This document shows positions 43,521 through 53,916 of a stretch of 64,000 nucleotides of DNA, in pieces. The DNA is from an uncultured Helicobacter sp. (GTDB lineage Bacteria > Campylobacterota > Campylobacteria > Campylobacterales > Helicobacteraceae). Made by a program: the position numbers and the translations under genes. Under the pieces are notes generated by a model. The model did not search any database. It had not been told where the DNA came from and saw nothing but the letters and a program-made list of their open reading frames with translations. The number at the start of each line of letters is the position of its first letter. Position 1 is the stretch's first letter. The stretch spans positions 1 through 64,000 of the forward strand of contig NZ_CANBCA010000006.1 in the NCBI RefSeq assembly GCF_947367035.1, written 5' to 3'.

Positions 43521-44603
43521 TTAATCCTCTCCAACCCATCGAAAAACAATCTTGCGCAAGATTCTCTCTAGTATCCCCCTCAAAAACTTCCAATGCATCA
43601 CTGCACCACCTAAAAGCCCAAACAAACTACCAATGGTAATATCTAGGATTCTTGCCTTGATAATAAGGTTTGGGTCATAGTTCATAAAGCTAGCAACTTC
43701 TGCTAAATAAGTGGAATAGGGTGTTAAAAATACCATAGCCAAAGCATAATTCCTAACCGTTGTTAATTCTGCAAAGAACATTAGAACCATCATTAAAAAC
43801 GCAAATTGAATCGGGCTGAAACTAAAATGCAATAAAAAGTAAGCAAAACTCACTCCCACGATTGTGCCTAAGATTCTTTGCGTTTGTTTAATCCAAATTT
43901 GCTTAAAAGTGATGGCTGTTAAAACGCTTGCACAGCTTACCCCAACCCAATAGCCACGTTCTAGTTCTAAAAAACTCTGAAAAATCATAGATGCGCTAAC
44001 GAAAAATGCAATAATAATGGGGTCAATGATAATGACACCAAATCCAAATTCTCCTATTTTTGAAATGGGTTTGGGCGGGTGTTTGAAAATATAAATGACG
44101 TTTAAAGAATAGAGGAGAACCATTACATTTGCAATCATAGTGCCAAGTGCGACAAGCCCGATAGCGAAAGGATAATCTTTAATTTCAAAAGGAATATAAG
44201 TCCCTAAAATCATTGCAAAAGTGAAGAAAAAGAATCCCGGAGCACCTATGCTAAAATAACGCACAACTTGCGCACTAATCATCGTGACTAAAAAAACAAT
44301 AAGTGGAATAAGTGTAGGATAGGTTTGTCCCACAAGCCCAAGTGTAAAAGAAGTTATGATTCCAAATGCACACGCCATACTTAAAATCATTTTGTGATAA
44401 ATAGGTGTATCTGGGACATAAAGAAAAATATTTGTCCCAATAATTGCGACAAGCCCTAAATCAGGACGATTAAAGAACGCTGCGACAAAAAGCACCACTG
44501 CAACACTAAGCCCAGCAAAAAATGGCATTTGCCATAACCTATCACTAGGATTCCAAGTAAAGATAAGTTTAATATTTTCTTGAATTTTCTGAAAAAAATT
44601 CAT
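43521..44603 (-). CDS. FUSC-family inner-membrane protein
   Basis: 360 residues with about ten hydrophobic spans in two bundles joined by a short loop (IFKHPPKPISKIGEFGFG). The second half has the FUSC/ArAE-like YWVGVSCASVLTAITFKQIWIKQTQRILGTIVG. Relatives export aromatic acids or drugs. It lacks the large cytosolic domain of full-length AaeB. Substrate unknown. Single gene, convergent to the chemoreceptor. Confidence 0.82.
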   Translation of the reverse strand: MNFFQKIQENIKLIFTWNPSDRLWQMPFFAGLSVAVVLFVAAFFNRPDLGLVAIIGTNIFLYVPDTPIYHKMILSMACAFGIITSFTLGLVGQTYPTLIPLIVFLVTMISAQVVRYFSIGAPGFFFFTFAMILGTYIPFEIKDYPFAIGLVALGTMIANVMVLLYSLNVIYIFKHPPKPISKIGEFGFGVIIIDPIIIAFFVSASMIFQSFLELERGYWVGVSCASVLTAITFKQIWIKQTQRILGTIVGVSFAYFLLHFSFSPIQFAFLMMVLMFFAELTTVRNYALAMVFLTPYSTYLAEVASFMNYDPNLIIKARILDITIGSLFGLLGGAVMHWKFLRGILERILRKIVFRWVGED

Positions 44604-44692
44604 TTAAACTCCTTGATATGTGGGTAAAATTATAGCATTAATTAAAGCGTGATTCTAATATTTGCTATAATGCTAAAAACTAAAGGGATTCT

Positions 44693-46239
<1,547 letters not shown>

Positions 46240-46264
46240 GTGTTAGTGAAGCAAGGAGAGAGTT

Positions 46265-46531
46265 GTGGAATCGCAATTAATGGCATTAGCGATTGAAACT
46301 TATAAAATTACACTTACCCTTTCTCTCCCGATGTTGCTTGTCGGTTTGGTAGTGGGCTTGATGATTAGTATTTTTCAAGCCACCACGCAAATTAACGAAA
46401 TGACACTTACCTTTGTGCCAAAGATTCTAGCGGTCATTGTGGTAATTATCTTTACAATGCCTTGGATGTTGAATATGTTAATGGACTTTACGACAAGAAT
46501 CTTTAATATGATGCCAAGTTTTTTGTTTTAA
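46265..46531 (+). CDS. fliQ: flagellar export component FliQ
   Basis: 88 residues from a GTG start with GGAGAGA upstream. Two hydrophobic hairpin helices and the motif FQATTQINEMTLTFVPKI identify FliQ, part of the flagellar type III export gate with FliP and FliR. Its stop overlaps murB by one base, matching HP1419-HP1418. Confidence 0.95.
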   Translation: MESQLMALAIETYKITLTLSLPMLLVGLVVGLMISIFQATTQINEMTLTFVPKILAVIVVIIFTMPWMLNMLMDFTTRIFNMMPSFLF

Positions 46532-47349
46532 TGTTTTCAAAACTCATAGATTTTTCGCACTATACGAGCGTGAGAGTTGGCACACCACTTCCATTAAACT
46601 ATATAGAATCCCCACAAGATTATGTTGCTCTCCTAGAACAAACTCCCACGCAAATCATCGGCAAAGCAAATAATCTCTTGATTTCACCCAATGCCAAGAA
46701 TCTCTGCACTCTAAGTAAAAAATTTGATTATATTAAAGATTTAGGAGATAGTTTAGAAGTGGGAGCTGCAACGCCTAGTGGCAAGTTATTTTCTTATGCG
46801 AAGCGACATAATTTATGGGGTTTTGAGATTCTTTGTGGATTGCCAGGAAGTATAGGTGGAATCCTTAAGATGAATGCGGGACTTAAAGCCTATGAAATCC
46901 AACAAGTAACGCTTGGAATCTTGCAGTTAGATTCCAAAGCTAAATTAGAATTTAAAGGCGTTAAAAGCTTGGGTTTGGGGTATCGTAGTAGTAGTATTTC
47001 GGGATTTATTTTTGCTGGAATCTTTAAAAAGCAAGTAGGATTTCAGCAGAATTTGGTAGGGGAATTTACGAAAATGCGTGCAAATCAACCCACAGAGCCT
47101 AGCTTTGGGAGTTGTTTTAAGAATCCCAAAGGCGATTTTGCGGGGCGATTGATTGAGCAAATAGGATTAAAAGGTGTGCGATTTGGCAAAAATAAGAGTT
47201 TATGCTTCAGCCCAAAACACGCAAATTTTCTTATCAATCTTGGGGATTCTACTTTTGAGGAAGTCTTGGAGTTGATAGAGTTTGCAAAAGAGAAAGTGCA
47301 GAAAGATTGTGGAATCATATTAGAAAATGAAGTGCAAATTGTGCAGTAG
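46531..47349 (+). CDS. murB: UDP-N-acetylenolpyruvoylglucosamine reductase MurB
   Basis: 272 residues. Short MurB typical of the group: FAD site region GKANNLLISPN, GLPGSIGGILKMNAGLKAYEI, YRSSSISG, and SFGSCFKNP with the catalytic Ser/Cys region. Final step of UDP-MurNAc synthesis. Confidence 0.94.
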   Translation: MFSKLIDFSHYTSVRVGTPLPLNYIESPQDYVALLEQTPTQIIGKANNLLISPNAKNLCTLSKKFDYIKDLGDSLEVGAATPSGKLFSYAKRHNLWGFEILCGLPGSIGGILKMNAGLKAYEIQQVTLGILQLDSKAKLEFKGVKSLGLGYRSSSISGFIFAGIFKKQVGFQQNLVGEFTKMRANQPTEPSFGSCFKNPKGDFAGRLIEQIGLKGVRFGKNKSLCFSPKHANFLINLGDSTFEEVLELIEFAKEKVQKDCGIILENEVQIVQ

Positions 47350-47400
47350 AATCCACGAATTTTGAGTGATTAGTGATTGAGTTTAGATTGAGGAAAAAAG

Positions 47401-47610
47401 ATGAGATGAAGCGATTTTGATTTTAAAGATACACGAATCATTGGTGATTTTTTAAACCAAATAGAGTTTGGCACACTCTTAATGCCTGATAGCATCCCTT
47501 ATGCTGTGCCACTTAGTTTTTGCTATGAGGATTCTAAAATTTATCTGCTATCCCATACTTTTTACATCACACGATTTTTTGATAGATTTGCATTATTCTC
47601 TCTCCCATAG
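47401..47610 (+). pseudogene. remnant of a pyridoxamine-5'-phosphate-oxidase-like flavoprotein
   Basis: ATG 47401 with GAGGAAAAAAG just upstream. Codon 3 is TGA, after which the frame continues DFDFKDTRIIGDFLNQIEFG, then TLLMPDSIPYAVPLSFCYE and DSKIYLLS, the first third of the FMN-binding NimA/PPOX-like family. The homology breaks near 47560 where the convergent glycosyltransferase gene ends. The rest is missing. A selC gene exists in the genome, but a truncated gene with TGA at codon 3 is better read as decay. Confidence 0.6.
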
Positions 47611-48661
47611 AGGAAAGAGAGAAATTTTTTACTATAAATTCACGATTTGTTTGGATTATATTAGGGTTTCTCAAAAGAGACTCTAAGGCACGAATAAACT
47701 CTTCTTTATTAGGTTTTGGTGTTAAAATAAAATTTGGTTTTCCTTCTTGAATTAAATATAAGTCTGCAATAGAGCCAATATCACTCGCAATACTTGGAAT
47801 ATTCATCAATAATGCTTGCATAAGGCTTTGTGGCACGCCTTCATTTTTATCGCTTGTGAGTAAAAAGAAATCTAAAGTTGCCAAAAATTCTGCTGGTTTT
47901 TTTGTATATCCAATGCAGCGTATAATCTCTCGCTTTGCTTTTAAGTTTGTCTCTTTTGCAAGATTCTCTAAGTATATTTGATTATCCCCACTTCCTGCAA
48001 TAATAAAAAGGATATTTGGGTATTTTTGGCAAATTTCTTGCGCTACCTCGATAAAAATATCTTGTCGTTTAAATCCACGCATTATACCAAGATTTCCAAC
48101 CACTAAAACATCTTGTGGAATTCCATATTGCATACGCATTTGCATTTTATTGTATTTCGTGCTATTAAAGATTGTTTCATCAATTCCTGTAGGTATAGAT
48201 AGAATCTTATTTGGTTTGATGCGATTTTCTCGTATCATTGTTTGGCGAACTTTCTCGCCTGTAGTAATGATAAAGTCTGCTAAAGAGTTAATAAAATTTA
48301 AACGTGATGGGTGAATTTTGTTGGACAGATGACGTGTGCGAATGAATTTTGCTCCACTTCTAATACTTGCTAATCCACCACACCAAGTGTCAATGCCACT
48401 ATGTGTATTGATAATATCAAATTGATTATTTTTTAGAATATTATGGATTTGCCAAATAGTTTTTAAATCACTTTTTCCATTAAAAGGTAAAGTATAAGTG
48501 ACAAATCCTCTTTCTTGAGCCTTTTGTAGAATTTTTGCATTTTTCCTTGTAGCAAGTGCTAGATAACACCCAAGTTTATGCATTTCTTCCATCTCATTAA
48601 GAATCCGAATCTCTTGCCCTCCAAAGCCTTCTGACCATTCTGTGTGCAAAATGCGTATCAT
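47567..48661 (-). CDS. glycosyltransferase, GT4 family
   Basis: 364 residues with a GT-B layout. N domain: LHTEWSEGFGGQEIRILNEMEEM and IINTHSGIDTWCG. C domain: VVGNLGIMRGFKRQDIFIEV, FIIAGSGD, and the nucleotide-sugar motif TSDKNEGVPQSLMQALLMNIPSIASDIGS containing the E...E/GxP signature. Adds a sugar to LPS or another surface glycan from the cytosolic side. Donor and acceptor unknown. Twelve bases downstream of purN. Confidence 0.88.
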   Translation of the reverse strand: MIRILHTEWSEGFGGQEIRILNEMEEMHKLGCYLALATRKNAKILQKAQERGFVTYTLPFNGKSDLKTIWQIHNILKNNQFDIINTHSGIDTWCGGLASIRSGAKFIRTRHLSNKIHPSRLNFINSLADFIITTGEKVRQTMIRENRIKPNKILSIPTGIDETIFNSTKYNKMQMRMQYGIPQDVLVVGNLGIMRGFKRQDIFIEVAQEICQKYPNILFIIAGSGDNQIYLENLAKETNLKAKREIIRCIGYTKKPAEFLATLDFFLLTSDKNEGVPQSLMQALLMNIPSIASDIGSIADLYLIQEGKPNFILTPKPNKEEFIRALESLLRNPNIIQTNREFIVKNFSLSSMGERIMQIYQKIV

Positions 48662-48673
48662 TTCCCAAGCCCT

Positions 48674-49345
48674 TTAATAGTTGTCGTCGTTTGTTGTTAA
48701 TATTTTTAAGATTGCTAAAGGATACAAAAGATGTTCTAGTTTATGAATCCGCGTTTCATAAGAAGTTAAACTTTCTTTTGGAATCTTTGCAATTACACCT
48801 TGGGCGATGATTTCTCCGCTATCTAACTCCTCATTCACATAATGCACACTTACACCACCAAAGCACATAGGAGAAGCGTAGGATTCTACGATTCCGTGCG
48901 CTCCTTTGTAAAGTGGTAAAAGGGAGGGGTGGATATTGATAGAACGAATATTTTGTGTAAAAATAGGTGTCAAAATTCGCATAAATCCGGCTAATACACA
49001 TAAATCTAGCTTGAGAGGCTTTAAAATCTCTACCAAATCTCTATCAAATATTTTTCTATCTGTATATTGACTGCTTGGTAAAACTTGTATGGGTATGCCT
49101 AAATTATTTGCTCTTTGTAGCCCATAGGCATTACAGACATTGCTAAGGGCTAATACAACTTCTATTTTAAAGGAATCTTCCTCATTGGATTCTATGAAAT
49201 TATCCTCAATCCCACTGATAAGCATTCCCTCTATTTGTTTCATTAACCCCTTTGCTTTAAAGGACTTTTGATGTAGTGTTTTAATAATAGCTTCTAAATT
49301 GCTCCCATTGCCACTAAATAAAATTGCGATTCTTTTTGTCTGCAC
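48674..49345 (-). CDS. purN: phosphoribosylglycinamide formyltransferase PurN
   Basis: 223 residues. GNGSNLEAII near the N terminus, catalytic region AGFMRILTPIF and NIHPSLLPLYKGAHG, then the catalytic Asp in NEELDSGEIIAQG. Third step of purine synthesis using 10-formyl-THF. A short insert (FIESNEEDSFKIE) lengthens it relative to the usual enzyme. Confidence 0.93.
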   Translation of the reverse strand: MQTKRIAILFSGNGSNLEAIIKTLHQKSFKAKGLMKQIEGMLISGIEDNFIESNEEDSFKIEVVLALSNVCNAYGLQRANNLGIPIQVLPSSQYTDRKIFDRDLVEILKPLKLDLCVLAGFMRILTPIFTQNIRSINIHPSLLPLYKGAHGIVESYASPMCFGGVSVHYVNEELDSGEIIAQGVIAKIPKESLTSYETRIHKLEHLLYPLAILKILTTNDDNY

Positions 49346-49351
49346 AAAATT

Positions 49352-49588
49352 TCACTTAACAAAAAATTGTGGGTGTGTTTGCTTTAAATTTTCAATATTT
49401 TGCAAAATCTCTTGGACACCATATTCTAAGCTTTGCTCATCTAAACCTTCAATATAAGCGTCCAATGCCTCTTGCATAGACGATTCCTTAATGCCACTTA
49501 AATGCAAGGCTACACAGAGCATATCACTAAGTTGAATGGACAATTCTTCTATTTCTTCTTCTAGCTCTTTGATTCTCTCTTTACTCAT
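49352..49588 (-). CDS. small helical protein of unknown function
   Basis: 78 residues. The N-terminal KERIKELEEEIEELSIQLSD is a coiled-coil heptad pattern. The rest is helical and acidic. It overlaps the DHH gene by eight bases and lies six bases before purN, so it is part of the flhA-DHH-purN transcript. Not recognised. Confidence 0.7.
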   Translation of the reverse strand: MSKERIKELEEEIEELSIQLSDMLCVALHLSGIKESSMQEALDAYIEGLDEQSLEYGVQEILQNIENLKQTHPQFFVK

Positions 49589-50672
49589 ATTCTTCTCCTC
49601 TTAAAATATTTTGCACACATTCTTTGATATCTTCATAGATAAAACTCTCTTTAAACCCTTCAATTTTACCTCCACTTGCGTTTGCATGTCCCCCACCATT
49701 GAAGCAGTTTTGCGCTAAAAGGCTTACGTCGCATTGATTATTTGCTCGCAAACTTACATTGCCTCGCGCACTTACATCTATAAAGAAATCAAATTGTGGA
49801 TTGTTTTTTAAAAATAAATTGGCAAGCACGGAAATATTACCAATGCTATAACTTAAAAATCCACGATATTTACCATAATATATACTGCATTGTTCTGCCT
49901 TTTGGGTTAATAGATTGCATTGAAAGTTAGAGACGAGATTATCTAGCGTATCACTTAGTAAGTTGCCTTTTAAAAAGCATTTTTTCATTTCTAAAACCGC
50001 ATTATCTAACAAAATTGCACCTTTTTCTTGTGGGAGAAATTTTGCAGATTCTTTTAATAAAGCAAGTTTGTAGTGGCGGTCTTCTCCATCAAACATAAAA
50101 CGATTGAGTTCTTTGCATTCTACAATTAAGCGCATTGCAACTTTACCAAATTCAAATGCATAGCCTCCCTCTAGCCATAAATCTATGCTATTAATCATTC
50201 GCACCATCGGCGTGAGCCATTTTTGCACAGAATCACAAAGTCCATAACGCGCAAGCAAGGTGTCATAGATAATTTGTGTCGCGCATCGCTTGGTATCTAA
50301 ATAATACCAAGTGTATTTTTGTGCGCATTCTTGACCACTTTTATGATGATCTAATAATTCAAAGGTTACTTGGAATCCATTGAGATTCAATTCAAGCACA
50401 GCTTGCACTAAACTATCACATTCTTCAAGAGTTAGATTTAAATCAGTAATTAGAATATGCGTTGCATTGTTTTTAGGATTTTTTGTTTTTGTGCGCTTTA
50501 TTTCTCTGTAAATTTGCTCTAAACGGGCATTGACTTCTTTGCCATAATTTGCATTATAAAAATGCAGGGATAAAGAAGGATCGTGGGCAAAAGCATTGGT
50601 ATAGATTTCACGGCTTACCATTTGACAACCATAGCCGTCCAAATCAATATGGGATAAATGATAGATTTGCAT
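49581..50672 (-). CDS. DHH-family phosphoesterase
   Basis: 363 residues. Motif I HIDLDGYGCQ, motif II ITDLNL, motif III LLDHHKSG (DHH), and a C-terminal DHHA1 part NGGGHANASGGKI. These enzymes hydrolyse short oligonucleotides or cyclic dinucleotides with Mn. Which one is not readable. It overlaps the next gene and follows flhA by eight bases, as HP1042 does beside HP1041. Confidence 0.88.
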   Translation of the reverse strand: MQIYHLSHIDLDGYGCQMVSREIYTNAFAHDPSLSLHFYNANYGKEVNARLEQIYREIKRTKTKNPKNNATHILITDLNLTLEECDSLVQAVLELNLNGFQVTFELLDHHKSGQECAQKYTWYYLDTKRCATQIIYDTLLARYGLCDSVQKWLTPMVRMINSIDLWLEGGYAFEFGKVAMRLIVECKELNRFMFDGEDRHYKLALLKESAKFLPQEKGAILLDNAVLEMKKCFLKGNLLSDTLDNLVSNFQCNLLTQKAEQCSIYYGKYRGFLSYSIGNISVLANLFLKNNPQFDFFIDVSARGNVSLRANNQCDVSLLAQNCFNGGGHANASGGKIEGFKESFIYEDIKECVQNILRGEEYE

Positions 50673-50680
50673 AATCCTCC

Positions 50681-52942
50681 TTATAGTGCAAACTCAACCG
50701 TGCCTAGAATTTCATATTTGCTTTGATAATCAATTTCTGCAGTGCTTAAAGTAATCATATTGCGTCCAAATCCATATTGTTCAATAAAAATCGCTAAAGG
50801 TTTCCTTAGTATCATTGGAGTGCCACCGATAATCGTAGGCACAGCACCCATAGAAGCAGCTTTTTGGCGAGAAACATTCAGTGCATCTAGTAAGTTTTGT
50901 GATTCCGTTGGGCTTAGACGTAATCTTTGTCCTATTTTTTGTTGGTCTGGCAAACGTTCTAATAGAAATTGCTCTAATGCTGGGGAGAGTATGAAATAAC
51001 GCAAGATTCCATCATCACTTTGGAAATTATGCGTAATGAGACGCTTTAAACACGCACGCACATATTCCGTAAGTGTTGGTAAATCACCCTTATATGCGGG
51101 ATAGCCATCAGCAATAGCTTCGGCAATGCTCAACATATCTTTTATAGGAATTTGTTCGTGCAAAAGTTCTTTTAAAATATGTTGAATCGTGCCAACCCCT
51201 ACGCCTTTAATCTCTTCTGCTAAAATTGGATAATCTTTGCCAAGTTTTTCTAGTAGATTATGCACTTCTTGGCGCGTGAGTAATTCTTCAGCGTGTTGTT
51301 TAATCAATTCTTGGATATGTGTGCTAATTACAGTTGCACCATCAATAGGCGTGTAACCTTCGATAATTGCATCTTCTTTTTTATTTTCATCAATCCAATA
51401 AGCATCTAGTCCAAATACAGGCTCTTTGGTTGGGATTCCATCAGGCAACTCCCCTGCAAAACTACTTGCAGCAACTGCAAGATATTTGTCTGCCATCACT
51501 TTCCCACGACCAATTTCAATTTCTTTTAATAAGATTTGGTATTCATCAGGTGGCAAATTCAAATCATCACGTAAATGCACCATTGGAACGAGGATTCCAT
51601 ATTCTGTTGCCATTGCTTTACGAATTTGACGAATCTTATTAACTAACTCTCCACCTTGTGCTGGGTCTGCAAATTTAATCAATTGATACCCAAGCCCCAC
51701 GCGCAAGATTTTAACTTTAAGCGCATTTTCAATTTCGGCTTCATCACGTTTTTTACGCTCTTCTTCGCTTTCTTTTGGTTGTTGTTTTGCACCTTGCGTA
51801 GCAGCAGATTGTTGCCTTGCTTGCTGACGTTGAGGTAGATTATCTACATCTTGTAACCCATCTCCTTTTGTTTTATTCTCTCTCTTTATCTTTTTAAGGA
51901 GTGTTTCTACATATTTCCATATATCCCCTTCTTTTTGTTTGCTTAGAAGCAGAGCAAGGGTTAAAAAGAGCAAACCCACGAAGCCTAATGAGAGAGTAGG
52001 TAAGCCTGGCACAAGTGCAAAAAGCAATAGAATACAGCCAACAATTAAAAGTGTTTTAGATTCATTAATGAGTTGGTCAATAATTCCAGAGGCAAAATTT
52101 TCACCCTCTTTGCTGAAGCGCGTTACAATAATACCAGTAGCGGTGGCAACAATCAGGGCAGGGAGCTGGGAAACTAAACCATCACCTATGGTTAAAATAG
52201 TAAAAGTTGAAGCAGAATCTGCTACCGTCATATCTCTCTGAAATACGCCAATTAGAAATCCACCAATGATATTAATCAGTGTGATAATAATCCCAGCAAT
52301 TGCATCACCTTTGACAAATTTGTTTGCACCATCCATAGAACCATAGAAGTCAGCTTCTGTCGCTAGTGCGTCTCGTCTAGCTTTTGCTTCCTCTTGCCCA
52401 ATAATTCCAGAGTTTAAATCTGCATCAATTGCCATTTGTTTTCCCGGCATTGCATCAAGAGTAAAGCGCGCCTTGACTTCAGAAACTCTTGTAGAACCAT
52501 TTGTTACAACCATAAAGTTGATAATGACTAAAATAATAAATAAAATGATTCCAATGACATAATTTCCGCCAACAACAAACTGCCCAAAAGCATTGATAAT
52601 ATCACTAACTGCTTCAGGTCCTAAATGCCCATTGCTTAAAATCATTCTTGTTGTTGCGATATTTAAGGCTAAGCGAAAGAGTGTAATGATAAGCAAAAGT
52701 GTAGGAAAAGCTGAAAAATCTGTGGGCTTTTTCACATAAAGTGCAATTAAGATGATTAATGCGGAAAGTGCAATAGAAATAGCCAAGAAAAAGTCTAGCA
52801 AGGAACTTGGTAAAGGCACAATGATGATTGCCAAAATAGCAATGATAAAAAAGACGACCGTTAAATCTTTTGAGCCTGATAAAAAGGATAAAAAGGGCAT
52901 AATCTTGCTTAATAAAGATGCTTTTTTATCTGCGGTCGCCAA
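50681..52942 (-). CDS. flhA: flagellar export protein FlhA
   Basis: 753 residues. N-terminal eight-helix membrane part with FHIPEP-family signatures: PTLLLIITLFRLALNIATTRMIL, VVTNGSTRVSEVKARFTLDAMPGKQMAID, then a cytosolic Glu/Lys/Gln-rich linker (about 370-410) and the C-terminal docking domain (GATVISTHIQELIKQHAEEL). Core of the flagellar type III export gate. Divergent from rpsO, as in H. pylori HP1041/HP1040. Confidence 0.96.
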   Translation of the reverse strand: MATADKKASLLSKIMPFLSFLSGSKDLTVVFFIIAILAIIIVPLPSSLLDFFLAISIALSALIILIALYVKKPTDFSAFPTLLLIITLFRLALNIATTRMILSNGHLGPEAVSDIINAFGQFVVGGNYVIGIILFIILVIINFMVVTNGSTRVSEVKARFTLDAMPGKQMAIDADLNSGIIGQEEAKARRDALATEADFYGSMDGANKFVKGDAIAGIIITLINIIGGFLIGVFQRDMTVADSASTFTILTIGDGLVSQLPALIVATATGIIVTRFSKEGENFASGIIDQLINESKTLLIVGCILLLFALVPGLPTLSLGFVGLLFLTLALLLSKQKEGDIWKYVETLLKKIKRENKTKGDGLQDVDNLPQRQQARQQSAATQGAKQQPKESEEERKKRDEAEIENALKVKILRVGLGYQLIKFADPAQGGELVNKIRQIRKAMATEYGILVPMVHLRDDLNLPPDEYQILLKEIEIGRGKVMADKYLAVAASSFAGELPDGIPTKEPVFGLDAYWIDENKKEDAIIEGYTPIDGATVISTHIQELIKQHAEELLTRQEVHNLLEKLGKDYPILAEEIKGVGVGTIQHILKELLHEQIPIKDMLSIAEAIADGYPAYKGDLPTLTEYVRACLKRLITHNFQSDDGILRYFILSPALEQFLLERLPDQQKIGQRLRLSPTESQNLLDALNVSRQKAASMGAVPTIIGGTPMILRKPLAIFIEQYGFGRNMITLSTAEIDYQSKYEILGTVEFAL

Positions 52943-53087
52943 ATCTACTCCAAAATAATAAATTAATTTGTAATTCTAATCGTTTTTAGGTTATAAAATC
53001 AAGAAATTGACTAGAATTTTAGCGTATTTTTACATTTTTATGATAGAATCGCAAATTTTATTTAATAATACCAATCAGGAGGTCAAA

Positions 53088-53363
53088 ATGGCTCAAGATT
53101 CGGCGAAAAAAAGAGAAATTACTTCTGCTTTTGCTAGAAATCCCAAAGACACAGGTTCCACAGAAGTGCAAATTGCTTTGCTTAGTGATAGGATTAAAAC
53201 GCTTACCCAGCATTTAAAAGTAAATCAAAAAGACCATTCTAGTCGCTTGGGGCTTAGAAAGCTTGTTTCTAAAAGAAAAGGTTTGCTAACTTATTTGCGC
53301 CGCACAGACTTTAAAAGCTACGCAAATGTCATTGAAAAATTAGGATTAAAAGATAGAGGTTAA
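53088..53363 (+). CDS. rpsO: 30S ribosomal protein S15
   Basis: 91 residues from ATG 53088, which has AGGAGG five bases upstream. FARNPKDTGSTEVQIALLS, HLKVNQKDHSSRLGL and YLRRTDFKSY are the S15 signature. Binds 16S rRNA early in assembly. Confidence 0.97.
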   Translation: MAQDSAKKREITSAFARNPKDTGSTEVQIALLSDRIKTLTQHLKVNQKDHSSRLGLRKLVSKRKGLLTYLRRTDFKSYANVIEKLGLKDRG

Positions 53364-53478
53364 GAGGTTGTGGGATCTCACAATCTGTTTAATTATTGGG
53401 ACTAGGCTTTCTCAATTTTTTCTAGTTTTATTGCGCACAATAAAAGATTTTGTGAAGTATCTTGTCCATCAACTAAGC

Positions 53479-53517
53479 TATAAACTCTATTTGATTTAAA
53501 TACAAATAGAGTTTATA
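53479..53517. terminator. 15-bp perfect inverted repeat, bidirectional terminator
   Basis: TATAAACTCTATTTG (53479-53493) pairs perfectly with CAAATAGAGTTTATA (53503-53517), loop 9. It lies between convergent rpsO and the Pmp3-like gene. A second weak hairpin TTGTG/CACAA follows rpsO near 53368. Confidence 0.75.
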
Positions 53518-53531
53518 TCCTTGCTATTTCC

Positions 53532-53720
53532 TTATCTTTTTAAAGCTTCTTTGATTTTCTCATCTGTTTTATATTGACCTAGTGCATAAACTGCCCAAAT
53601 TGCTGCTGGTAACCAGCCTATCAAAGTTACTTGAAGAATTAAGCAAATAATACCTGCAATTGGACGCCCTATGGTAAAAAATACAGCAAAAGGTAAAAAA
53701 ATTGCGAGTAAAAGTCTCAT
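53532..53720 (-). CDS. YqaE/Pmp3-family small membrane protein
   Basis: 62 residues with two hydrophobic spans (LLLAIFLPFAVFFTIGRPIAG and GWLPAAIWAVYALGQY, each cut short here), the Pmp3 layout with LPPxAVFxxxG-like start and the W-PAAIWA second helix. The family is stress-linked and affects membrane potential. SD AAGGAG upstream. Single gene. Nothing else is supported in 53721-53916. Confidence 0.88.
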   Translation of the reverse strand: MRLLLAIFLPFAVFFTIGRPIAGIICLILQVTLIGWLPAAIWAVYALGQYKTDEKIKEALKR

Positions 53721-53916
53721 ATCGTCTCCTTGTTATAATATATTTTGTGAAACGAAGTCATTATAACACATTAAGAGTTACCATTGATTAACCAAACAAT
53801 AATTTTTTATAAAAAATTTATTATTTTTATGTTGAATTTGCTCAAACTCAAGTTCTAGCGTGATTGTGTGCAAGTTTAAGAATAGCAGATTTTGCATTTG
53901 CGCTTTTATGATAATT

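Noticed and set aside
47401-47409. TGA at codon 3 as a selenocysteine codon, given selC in the window.
   Set aside because: The gene is truncated to its first third and the position is not a redox site in the family; decay is simpler.
51367-52241. Several plus-strand ORFs of 60-100 codons within flhA.
   Set aside because: They lie opposite a full-length conserved gene and have no SD or recognisable domains.
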